Shown here one piece after another: positions 13,970-20,045 of a stretch of 20,045 bases of DNA. The stretch comes from an uncultured Blautia sp. Lineage in GTDB: Bacteria; Bacillota; Clostridia; Lachnospirales; Lachnospiraceae. Every line of letters begins with the position of its first letter. Position 1 is the stretch's first letter. The notes below the pieces were generated by a model. The model was not told the DNA's origin and searched no databases. It worked only from the letters and a program-made list of their open reading frames with translations. The stretch covers positions 1 through 20,045 of the forward strand of contig URHS01000045.1 of assembly GCA_900547685.1 (NCBI GenBank), read 5' to 3'. The translations under genes and the position numbers were made by a program.

Positions 13970-15409
13970 TTAGTATGCACGCCCCCAATAAACCATTTTC
14001 TTAGCTGGTTTGCCGCAGACAACACATTTGTCAGACAGAGTTTCCTGCTCAAATGGCATACATCTGGATGTTGCCTGAACATCATCTTTAATCTTGTCTT
14101 CACATTCTTTGCAGCCACACCACATTGCTTTTACAAAACCTGGTTTTTCTTCTACAATAGACTTAAATTCTTCATAATCTGTTGCTGTATAAGTATGAGC
14201 TTCTCTATGTGCTCTTGCTCTTTCCAGCATTTCCACCTGCATAGTATCCAGAATTTTCTGTACGTCTTCTGCAAGATTATCAAGAGATACTGTGATTTTT
14301 TCTCTTGTATCACGTCTTACTACAACTGCCTGATTTGCTTCTATATCTTTTGGTCCACATTCAATACGAACCGGAATACCTCGCATTTCCTGTTCTGCAA
14401 ACTTAAATCCAGGACTCTTGTCTGTATCATCTGTTTTTACACGGATTCCTGCTGCCTTTAACTGTGCCTGCAGTTTGTAAGCATTATCCAGAACACCTTC
14501 TTTTTTCTGCTGAATCGGAATAACCACTGCCTGTACCGGAGCAATTCTAGGTGGCAGAACAAGTCCGCTGTTATCTCCGTGAACCATGATAATAGCACCG
14601 ATTAAACGTGTAGTCATTCCCCATGATGTCTGATGAACATACTGAAGTTTGTTTTCCTTATCTGTATACTGAATACCAAATGCTTTGGCAAAACCATCAC
14701 CAAAGTTATGGCTTGTTCCTGACTGTAACGCTTTTCCGTCATGCATTAAAGCTTCGATTGTATAAGTAGACTCTGCTCCTGCAAATTTTTCTTTATCTGT
14801 TTTCTTTCCTTTTACAACAGGCATTGCCAAAACCTGCTCACAGAAATCCGCATAGATGTTTAACATCTGAATCGTTCTTTCTTCTGCTTCTTCAGCTGTT
14901 GCGTGTGCAGTATGACCTTCCTGCCATAAGAATTCTCTGGAACGAAGGAATGGTCTTGTTGTCTTCTCCCAACGAACAACAGAACACCACTGGTTATATA
15001 CCTTTGGTAAATCTCTGTGAGAATGGATTTCTTTTGCATAGAAATCACAGAATAAAGTTTCAGAAGTAGGACGCACACACAGTCTTTCCTGAAGAGGTTC
15101 CAGTCCTCCGTGTGTTACCCATGCAACTTCAGGAGCAAATCCTTCTACATGATCCTTTTCCTTTTGAAGAAGACTTTCCGGAATGAACATTGGCAAATAT
15201 ACATTTTCTACTCCTGTTTCTTTAAATCTTCTATCCAATTCATGCTGAATATTCTCCCAGATTGCATAGCCTGCAGGTTTAATTACCATACAGCCCTTTA
15301 CACTTGTATAATCAATTAAATCTGCTTTTTTCACTACGTCTGTGTACCATTGTGCAAAATCTTCTTCCATAGAAGTAATTGCTTCTACCAGTTTTTTGTT
15401 ATTTGCCAT
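13970..15409 (-). CDS. proS: Prolyl-tRNA synthetase, archaeal/eukaryotic-type
   Basis: Charges tRNA-Pro with proline. The 479 residues lack the large editing insertion of the bacterial-type enzyme and carry instead the C-terminal zinc-like domain of the archaeal/eukaryotic type. Signatures are RPTSET (113-118), motif 2 with RWEKTTRPFLRSREFLWQEG (146-165), the anticodon-binding domain (about 285-400), cysteine pairs near 431-436 and 462-465, and the terminal tyrosine of YWGRAY. This type is common in Clostridia. AAAGGAG lies about 8 bases before the ATG. Expression is controlled by a proline-type T-box leader starting some 500 bases upstream, but 244 bases separate the T-box terminator from the start codon. 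Confidence 0.97.
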   Translation of the reverse strand: MANNKKLVEAITSMEEDFAQWYTDVVKKADLIDYTSVKGCMVIKPAGYAIWENIQHELDRRFKETGVENVYLPMFIPESLLQKEKDHVEGFAPEVAWVTHGGLEPLQERLCVRPTSETLFCDFYAKEIHSHRDLPKVYNQWCSVVRWEKTTRPFLRSREFLWQEGHTAHATAEEAEERTIQMLNIYADFCEQVLAMPVVKGKKTDKEKFAGAESTYTIEALMHDGKALQSGTSHNFGDGFAKAFGIQYTDKENKLQYVHQTSWGMTTRLIGAIIMVHGDNSGLVLPPRIAPVQAVVIPIQQKKEGVLDNAYKLQAQLKAAGIRVKTDDTDKSPGFKFAEQEMRGIPVRIECGPKDIEANQAVVVRRDTREKITVSLDNLAEDVQKILDTMQVEMLERARAHREAHTYTATDYEEFKSIVEEKPGFVKAMWCGCKECEDKIKDDVQATSRCMPFEQETLSDKCVVCGKPAKKMVYWGRAY

Positions 15410-15526
15410 AACTGCTTTCTCCTTTAAATTTTTTATTTATTTTTATATTGCTATTGGTTGGATAGAGGTACGATATATTTTATATCTCATGTCCCGAAAC
15501 TTTTATGAAACTACTGTTGTGAAAAC

Positions 15527-15630
15527 ATATCGGAATATTGATACATTTCAGCAAATTTGTTGAGTACGCTTTGAGACTATGGCTCAAAGTGAACGTAGAC
15601 TGAGCGTGAATGTAGCAATATTCCCGATAT
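15527..15630. repeat. Imperfect inverted-repeat element between T-box and proS
   Basis: The gap 15410-15653 has no gene. It contains atatcggaatattgatacat (15527-15546) and its near-complement on the other side (15609-15630), giving about 20 paired bases with one extra C and one mismatch. Weaker pairing continues outward (gaaaac and gttttac-like flanks). Inside, ctttgag (15569-15575) and ctcaaag (15583-15589) form a 7-bp inner stem with a 7-base loop. The result is a branched fold of about 105 bases. It could be a miniature inverted-repeat insertion or a structured leader RNA. The rest of the gap (15410-15520) is AT-rich, with only the proS ribosome site recognised. Confidence 0.6.
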
Positions 15631-15653
15631 TCCATTTTACGGTATAGTAACAT

Positions 15654-15914
15654 AAAAAAAGGACATGCAACCCCTATCTCCTAGGGACCGATGTCTTCTA
15701 CCCGGCGGTACCACCCTTATTAGCAGTCCAATCTTATTTATTTCTATCCGGACTACTCGCTTCCTTTGCTTTTTTAACGTCAAAGCCCACGTCCTGCTCA
15801 TCACAGGCAACTCCAAGGCTGGTTCTGCGATTTCCCACAAAAGCCTCTCACCACACAGCTTTCTCTCTTTAGAGTTCCATTCGCATACTATTCCTTTTCT
15901 TCGTCATTTTACTT
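15654..15914 (-). ncRNA. T-box riboswitch, proline type (specifier CCA)
   Basis: A tRNA-sensing leader that allows proS transcription when uncharged tRNA-Pro binds. On the minus strand the T-box core GGTGGTACCGCC (15704-15715) is unmistakable. Stem I shows AAGG/CCTT below and GCGA/TCGC above a specifier loop with AGTA on the 5' side and AGAACCAG on the 3' side; the codon is CCA (15820-15822), Pro. The distal region with AGAGAG and GGTGAGAG fits stem I. Stem III is AGTAGTCC/GGACTGCT. The terminator is a two-part stem (CCCTA/TAGGG inside, GACAT/ATGTC outside, 15662-15695) followed by seven T (15654-15660). The antiterminator would pair AGGG beside the T-box with the CCCT of the terminator. Confidence 0.93.
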
Positions 15915-15920
15915 TTACTC

Positions 15921-15949
15921 ATTCTATTGGAAATTTTTTCTTTTGTCAA
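15921..15949 (-). promoter_or_regulatory. Sigma-A promoter of the T-box-proS unit
   Basis: On the minus strand TTGACA (15944-15949), 17 bases, TAGAAT (15921-15926). A perfect -35 with ideal spacing. Start of transcription expected near 15914. The first bases of the -35 overlap the end of the hairpin at 15949-15983. Confidence 0.88.
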
Positions 15950-15983
15950 GAGGTTCTGCCGGATTTATCTCAGCAAAACCTCT
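15949..15983 (-). terminator. Hairpin after the dCMP deaminase gene, without a clear T-run
   Basis: On the minus strand AGAGGTTTTGCTG (15971-15983) pairs over 13 bp with CGGCAGAACCTCT (15949-15961), loop of 9. It starts 6 bases after the stop codon, where a terminator is expected, but is followed by TGACAAAAG rather than T's. It may be a weak or factor-assisted terminator. Confidence 0.5.
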
Positions 15984-15989
15984 CTTATT

Positions 15990-16475
15990 CTATACCTCAA
16001 TCTCTATTTTCCGGCCTGTTTTATTATACTGATAATACCGCACCCCGGCTGCATCCAACATTCTTTTTGATGCCTTTACCGCCGGCGAATCTGCATATTT
16101 ATCACATTCATAAACAATCGTTTTAATTCCTGCCTGAATAATTGCTTTTGCACATTCATTACAGGGAAACAGGGACACATACAACTTTGCACCTTCTAAA
16201 GAGCCGCCACGATAATTCAAAATAGCATTTAATTCGCTATGTGTCACATAGAAATATTTTGTATCAAGTTCTTTACCTTCTCTGGCCCATGGGAATTCGT
16301 CATCAGAGCACCCCATTGGAAAACCATTGTAACCCATAGACAAAATTTTGTTGTCCTGGCTTACAATACAGGCTCCCACCTGAGAGTTCGGATCTTTGGA
16401 GCGCATTCCTGAAAGCTTTGCCACTCCCATAAAATATTCATCCCAGGAAATATATCCGTCTCTCTTTCCTGTCAT
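15990..16475 (-). CDS. dCMP deaminase
   Basis: Zinc enzyme that deaminates dCMP to dUMP, the substrate of thymidylate synthase. The 161 residues carry the cytidine-deaminase zinc signature: HSE (79-81, with E81 as proton shuttle) and PCNEC (104-108, ligands C105 and C108), and the deoxycytidylate-type N-terminal region SKDPNSQVGACIVS (26-39). Related to ComEB of B. subtilis, but no competence genes are beside it. The frame extends to GTG 16484. ATG 16475 is chosen because AGAGGTG is about 6 bases before it and that GTG belongs to the ribosome site. It follows upp by 12 bases. Confidence 0.93.
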   Translation of the reverse strand: MTGKRDGYISWDEYFMGVAKLSGMRSKDPNSQVGACIVSQDNKILSMGYNGFPMGCSDDEFPWAREGKELDTKYFYVTHSELNAILNYRGGSLEGAKLYVSLFPCNECAKAIIQAGIKTIVYECDKYADSPAVKASKRMLDAAGVRYYQYNKTGRKIEIEV

Positions 16476-16487
16476 ATTTGTCACCTC

Positions 16488-17117
16488 TTATTTCGTTCCG
16501 AAAATACGGTCTCCGGCATCACCAAGTCCCGGCACAATATAACCATGGTCATTTAAGTGCTCATCTAAAGCTCCAATGTAGATATCCACATCAGGATGTG
16601 CTTCCTGTAATGCTTTTACACCTTCCGGTGCTGCAATAATACACATAAAGTGAATATTTTTCACACCTTTTTCTTTTAACATAGTAATTGCTGCTACCGC
16701 AGAACCACCTGTTGCCAACATAGGATCTGTAACAAATACTTCTCTTTCTCCGCAGTCAGCAGGAAGTTTACAATAATATTCTACCGGCTTTAAAGTTTCA
16801 GGATCTCTGTAAAGACCAATATGACCTATTTTTGCTGCAGGAACCATTGTCAGCATTCCCTCAACCATACCAAGACCTGCTCTTAAAATCGGCACAACTG
16901 CCATTTTCTTACCTGCTAATTCTTTTACTGTTGTCTTAGTAATAGGAGTTTCAATATCTACGTCCACAAGTTTTAAATTTCTGGTAGCTTCATAAGCCAT
17001 AAACATTGCAACTTCGCTTACTAATTCACGAAATTCCTTTGAACTTGTTTCTTTTCTGCGAATGATACCGATTTTATGCTGAATTAATGGATGTTCCATA
17101 ACCATTGTTTTTGCCAT
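16488..17117 (-). CDS. upp: Uracil phosphoribosyltransferase
   Basis: Makes UMP from uracil and PRPP in pyrimidine salvage. The 209 residues match the family in length. They show the PRPP site DPMLATGGS (131-139), the uracil-binding C-terminal GYIVPGLGDAGDR (192-204), and PILRAGLGMVEG (76-87). AGGAG lies about 9 bases before the ATG. It sits between rpiB (25 bases away) and dCMP deaminase (12 bases), so pentose phosphate, uracil salvage and dUMP supply are joined in one transcript. Confidence 0.98.
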   Translation of the reverse strand: MAKTMVMEHPLIQHKIGIIRRKETSSKEFRELVSEVAMFMAYEATRNLKLVDVDIETPITKTTVKELAGKKMAVVPILRAGLGMVEGMLTMVPAAKIGHIGLYRDPETLKPVEYYCKLPADCGEREVFVTDPMLATGGSAVAAITMLKEKGVKNIHFMCIIAAPEGVKALQEAHPDVDIYIGALDEHLNDHGYIVPGLGDAGDRIFGTK

Positions 17118-17142
17118 TTTTCTGTTCTCCTTTGTTCTCTGC

Positions 17143-17571
17143 CTATTCTTCTATTAAATCAATACGTTTCTGATGACGCTCTGCATGAGAAAATTCTGTA
17201 TTTAAAAATGTATCTACAATCTTTACTGCAAGTCCCGGTCCTACAACTCTGCCTCCCATTGCTAAAACATTGGCATCATTGTGTTCTCTGGTAGCTTCTG
17301 CACAGAAACAATCTGTACAAAGCGCCGCACGAATACCTTTCATTTTATTTGCCGCAATGGAAATTCCGATTCCTGTGCCACAAATCAAGATACCCTTTTC
17401 ACATTCTCCTGTCTGAATCGCTTTTCCTACCATTCTGGCATAAATAGGATAATCTACAGCCTCTGTACTGTTGCAGCCAAAATCTTTGTATGGAATATTT
17501 TTCTCTTCTAAATATTTAATAATTTCCTGCTTTAATTCGTAACCGCCATGGTCGCATCCTAATGCTATCAT
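17143..17571 (-). CDS. rpiB: Ribose-5-phosphate isomerase B
   Basis: Interconverts ribulose-5-phosphate and ribose-5-phosphate, and so supplies PRPP. The 142-residue protein has the RpiB/LacAB start MIALGCDHGGYELK (1-14), the active-site cysteine in ICGTGIGIS (63-71, C64), and the EHNDANVLAMGGRVVG region (96-111). GGAGG lies about 7 bases before the ATG. It follows the t6A gene by 11 bases, so they are almost surely co-transcribed. A galactose-6-phosphate isomerase subunit is less likely because it is a single gene with no lac/tag neighbours. Confidence 0.96.
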   Translation of the reverse strand: MIALGCDHGGYELKQEIIKYLEEKNIPYKDFGCNSTEAVDYPIYARMVGKAIQTGECEKGILICGTGIGISIAANKMKGIRAALCTDCFCAEATREHNDANVLAMGGRVVGPGLAVKIVDTFLNTEFSHAERHQKRIDLIEE

Positions 17572-17582
17572 GCTTTACCTCC

Positions 17583-18632
17583 TTATAAATAAATAATATG
17601 ATGTCCGGCAGCCTTTAACAAGCGATTCATAATTGCCTGTCCAATCTTTGGCGTATCAAATGCTTCAGAATAAATGCAATCTACATCTTCTTCATCAAAC
17701 TCTCGTAAAATTCCAAAAAGATGTCTTGCAATTCCTTCTTCATCCTCTCTGGTGCCGATACTTTTTACAACATTTGCCTGATATAAGTCCTTTGTTTCAT
17801 CCGTTGCAATAACTCCCACTTTTTTTCCTTCCTGATGCAGAGTTTCACAGATTTGATTAATATGTGCAGTTACATTACTTGTATTCCCCTGCACAATTAC
17901 CAGTTGTGCTTTGGGTGCATAATGACGATATTTCATCCCTGGTGCCTTTGGCTTTACCTTTTCGTCTGAAATCAAAAGACCTTTATCCATACGGACAGTT
18001 CCTATCACCGCCTCTATCATATCCTGATTGATATAACCGGGACGAAGGATAACAGGAATATCCTCTGTAAAATCTATAATCGTAGATTCCAGTCCAATCC
18101 CCACATCTCCTCCGTCTACAATCATGTCAATTCTGCCACTTAAATCTTCTGCAACATGCTCTGCTTTTGTTGGGCTGGGTCTTCCTGATGTATTCGCACT
18201 TGGTGCGGCAATATATCCGCCTCCTGCTTTAATCAGAGCCAAAGCAACCGGATGATTTGGCATCCTTACAGCTACACTTTCCAGTCCCCCTGTAGTTTCA
18301 TAAGGTACTTCAGCGCTTTTTTGAAAAATCATTGTCAGCGGTCCCGGCCAGAACTTTTCTGCAAGAATTTCTGCCTTTTCAGGAACCTGTCTGACAATCT
18401 TATCCAGGCTTTTCATGTCTGCAATATGTATAATCAAAGGATTGTCAGAAGGTCTTCCCTTCGCTGTATATATTTTCTCTGATGAACGGGCATTCAATCC
18501 ATCACCACCCAGACCATATACGGTTTCGGTAGGAAACGCCACCAGTCCGCCGTTTTTTAGAATTTCTCCTGCTTCCTTCATAATCTGTAAATCAGGATAT
18601 TCTTTTTCTACTTTGACTAATTTTGTATTCAC
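17583..18632 (-). CDS. ywlC: L-threonylcarbamoyladenylate synthase (Sua5/YwlC type)
   Basis: Makes threonylcarbamoyl-AMP from threonine, bicarbonate and ATP, the first step of t6A37 formation in ANN-decoding tRNAs. The 349-residue long form (Sua5) has a YrdC domain with FPTETVYGLG (33-42), KGRPSDNPL (58-66), WPGPLT (95-100), PSANTSG (144-150) and GLESTI (180-185). A conserved linker PGMKYRHYAP (231-240) leads to a C-terminal Sua5 domain (about 245-345). The start is GTG 18632 with an AAGG/AAAGGGAAG region just upstream. It lies 42 bases after cwlD and 11 before rpiB; the linkage to rpiB is also seen in Bacillus and Clostridia. Confidence 0.95.
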   Translation of the reverse strand: MNTKLVKVEKEYPDLQIMKEAGEILKNGGLVAFPTETVYGLGGDGLNARSSEKIYTAKGRPSDNPLIIHIADMKSLDKIVRQVPEKAEILAEKFWPGPLTMIFQKSAEVPYETTGGLESVAVRMPNHPVALALIKAGGGYIAAPSANTSGRPSPTKAEHVAEDLSGRIDMIVDGGDVGIGLESTIIDFTEDIPVILRPGYINQDMIEAVIGTVRMDKGLLISDEKVKPKAPGMKYRHYAPKAQLVIVQGNTSNVTAHINQICETLHQEGKKVGVIATDETKDLYQANVVKSIGTREDEEGIARHLFGILREFDEEDVDCIYSEAFDTPKIGQAIMNRLLKAAGHHIIYL

Positions 18633-18674
18633 TGTGCCTTCTTCCCTTTCAATTCTAATTTACATACGTTCTTA

Positions 18675-19385
18675 TCATACCACATTACTCTTATTTATTT
18701 CTACTGTTTTTAGAAATTTTAAAATCCCATCACAAATAGCCTCTGCACACTTCTTTTGATATTCCTTAGTCTGCAAAAGCTCTGCTTCTTTTTTATTTGT
18801 GAGAAATCCTGTTTCTACAATATTCAATACACCTTCACTGCGTTTTAAAAGATAATAGGTACTGTTTGCTTTTTCTGTTCTGGGTTTTTCCACATGAAGT
18901 TGCGTATTTAATTCTTCCTGTATACATTTTGCGAGATTTGCACCTTCTAAAGAGTCCTTATAATAAAACACCTGCGGTCCACATACAGCTTCATCCTGAT
19001 AACTGTTTTGATGAATACTCACGGTCAACAACGGTTTTTCTTCCTTTATCATAGCACATCGTTTTTGCATATCCTGTACTTTCTTATTTTTACTTCCCGC
19101 ATCATATAAACCATTATCATCTTTTCTTATAAGAACTGTTCTATATCCCTTTTTTTCAAGTGCTTTCGCTAGTTCTTTTGCAATTTTCAAATTGATATCT
19201 TTTTCTTTCACTCCACCAATTCCTACTACTCCGGGATCAATTCCGCCATGCCCGCTGTCTATAAGAATAAGACCTTTCTCCCCTGTTATATTTTTTCCCG
19301 CCAGTATAGCTCCTTCTTTTGACAAAAGATAAACCGCACATAGCATACAAATTGTCATAAGTCCCTTTACCCATCTCTTTTTCAT
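18675..19385 (-). CDS. cwlD: N-acetylmuramoyl-L-alanine amidase CwlD (spore cortex)
   Basis: Removes peptide side chains from cortex peptidoglycan as the first step of muramic-delta-lactam formation, which marks the cortex for germination lytic enzymes. The 236-residue protein has a signal anchor (about 6-22) and a single Amidase_3 domain with the four zinc/catalytic positions: DSGHGG (H46), VKEKDINL (E61), SIHQNS (H125) and VETGFLTN (E191). The frame is open for another 58 codons upstream. ATG 19385 is chosen because AAAGGTG is 6 bases before it and it starts the typical MKKRW signal sequence; the upstream extension does not look like CwlD. A weak TTGTGG-17-TATATT promoter lies at 19413-19441. 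Confidence 0.92.
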   Translation of the reverse strand: MKKRWVKGLMTICMLCAVYLLSKEGAILAGKNITGEKGLILIDSGHGGIDPGVVGIGGVKEKDINLKIAKELAKALEKKGYRTVLIRKDDNGLYDAGSKNKKVQDMQKRCAMIKEEKPLLTVSIHQNSYQDEAVCGPQVFYYKDSLEGANLAKCIQEELNTQLHVEKPRTEKANSTYYLLKRSEGVLNIVETGFLTNKKEAELLQTKEYQKKCAEAICDGILKFLKTVEINKSNVV

Positions 19386-19784
19386 ATACATCACCTTTTT
19401 TCCATTTGGTTCAATATATGCAAAAAATCTGTCTGCCACAACCAGCAAAATCTGTAAATTTATGTCCTTATTTTTTATTGACTGTCCTTCCTGATACCCC
19501 ATTCTTCTAGTAATTGTTCCGCCAAAGTATCCTCTGTATCCCAGACAAAATGAGTTCAAATACTGCTCCCTGAACTTTCCTGAGGTGCATCCCTTTCTTT
19601 ATTGGGTACACAGTTTATACTCAAATCATGATGTCCATATTTCCTATCCAAAATATCCGCAAACTCTCTTACGCTCTCATTCGTCCTGTTTCCGTGGTAG
19701 AGCCATTTGCTGAGGCATTTCCTCGCAAAGCTCCAGCTCCACATAATTCCCAATCTCTACCAGTCTATTATTTAATCCCGGCAT
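19386..19784 (-). pseudogene. Coding-like fragments in shifted frames upstream of cwlD; identity unknown
   Basis: There is no intact gene here. On the minus strand a 35-residue frame starts at 19784 (MPGLNNRLVEIGNYVELELC and onward, stop 19677). A second frame within 19753-19556 carries LYHGNRTNESVREFADILDR and a following KYGHHDLSI. The third, open into cwlD from 19559, carries YLNSFCLGYRGYFGGT. Joined with frame changes these resemble pieces of one decayed protein. I do not recognise the family, and no ribosome site supports the starts. It may also be chance. The last about 60 bases (19386-19441) hold the cwlD leader. Confidence 0.3.
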
Positions 19785-19996
19785 TTATTTGAATGTCTCT
19801 TCCCGATAAATACTGTACTATATTCTCCAAAAAGATTTTACTGATGAAACGTTTCCCAATGAGTTCTCTTGTTGCTTTAAATGTTCTAACTAATTATGAA
19901 AAAGATGCAATTCTGAGAAAAACATATCGCAAGCTGCAGACATTATTACTATTGTCCGGCTCAAAAACACCATACCAGAGAAAGAACAAGAAATAT
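19785..19996. other. Unassigned stretch, no supported gene
   Basis: AT-rich. A 71-codon open frame on the plus strand (from 19793) has no ribosome site and ends inside the hairpin at 19997-20015, so I do not call it. Nothing else recognisable was seen. Confidence 0.4.
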
Positions 19997-20038
19997 CCAC
20001 CCGCCTAGCGGGTGGTTTTTCAGTTTCGGGCATAGCCC
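19997..20038 (+). repeat. Two compact hairpins, possible IS200/IS605-type end or terminator
   Basis: ccacccgc (19997-20004), loop cta, gcgggtgg (20008-20015), then five T (20016-20020) is a strong terminator form on the plus strand. Eight bases past the T-run a second hairpin, gggc (20028-20031), ata, gccc (20035-20038), follows. Strong small hairpins with tiny loops close to one another are typical of the subterminal ends of IS200/IS605 elements. No transposase gene is in the window to prove it. Confidence 0.4.
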
Positions 20039-20045
20039 TAATACT

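Noticed and set aside
15637..15840. 67-codon minus-strand open frame upstream of proS
   Set aside because: It lies entirely within the T-box leader RNA, whose structure explains the sequence.
19386..19559. 58-residue N-terminal extension of CwlD
   Set aside because: It puts the signal anchor in mid-protein and ignores the ribosome site AAAGGTG in front of ATG 19385.
19793..20008. 71-codon plus-strand open frame near the right edge
   Set aside because: No ribosome site, no recognisable family, and its stop is inside the strong hairpin at 19997-20015.
1..20045. CRISPR array, toxin-antitoxin, phage or defence genes
   Set aside because: No spaced direct repeats and no matching protein families were found; the window is a housekeeping and sporulation region.

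Overview
The window reads as about 20 kb of chromosome from an endospore-forming, low-GC Clostridia, most likely Lachnospiraceae. The reasons are the sporulation genes (spoIIE, yabP, yabQ, cwlD, a CotS-like kinase fold), the archaeal/eukaryotic-type prolyl-tRNA synthetase behind a T-box leader, the gene order rqcP-yabP-yabQ-divIC-spoIIE-tilS-hpt-ftsH, and canonical sigma-A promoters and AGGAGG-type ribosome sites. The genus cannot be fixed from sequence alone. Except for a partial tRNA-Leu at the left edge, every confident gene is on the minus strand, so the window is best read from right to left.

Right edge (about 19386-20045): no convincing intact gene. It holds coding-like fragments in shifted frames and, at the very end, two compact hairpins that resemble an IS200/IS605-type end or a strong terminator. 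Next comes a cluster cwlD-tsaC-rpiB-upp-dCMP deaminase (19385 to 15990): spore-cortex amidase, tRNA t6A synthesis, pentose phosphate isomerisation, uracil salvage and dUMP supply.

It is followed by a sigma-A promoter and a proline-type T-box leader (specifier CCA), then an unexpected imperfect inverted repeat of about 100 bp, and then proS, cca and a CotS-family gene. The encoded CCA-adding enzyme fits with the tRNA-Leu gene here, which has no encoded CCA tail.

Next, pgcA (phosphoglucomutase) has a near-ideal promoter with a perfect 23-bp dyad just downstream of the -10. hup (HU) follows with its own strong promoter and terminator. Then comes the sporulation/division/housekeeping string rqcP, yabP, yabQ, divIC, spoIIE, tilS, hpt, ftsH, ended by a perfect bidirectional terminator at 2428-2457. 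The leftmost gene is a cytoplasmic GH13 neopullulanase-type enzyme, convergent with the tRNA-Leu.

The most interesting signals are regulatory. (1) Upstream of yabP, a sigma-E-like promoter lies inside the 5' arm of a hairpin whose 3' arm holds the yabP ribosome site. Read-through RNA would therefore hide the site, while RNA started at the sporulation promoter would leave it open. (2) spoIIE has a TTGACA/TATAAT pair separated by 21 bp with a Spo0A-box-like sequence over the -35, the architecture known from Spo0A-activated promoters. (3) The pgcA dyad has the form of an operator. (4) A structured inverted repeat sits between the T-box terminator and proS. (5) SpoIIE is short, with one membrane segment in place of the usual multi-pass domain. 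I saw no CRISPR array, prophage or defence system.
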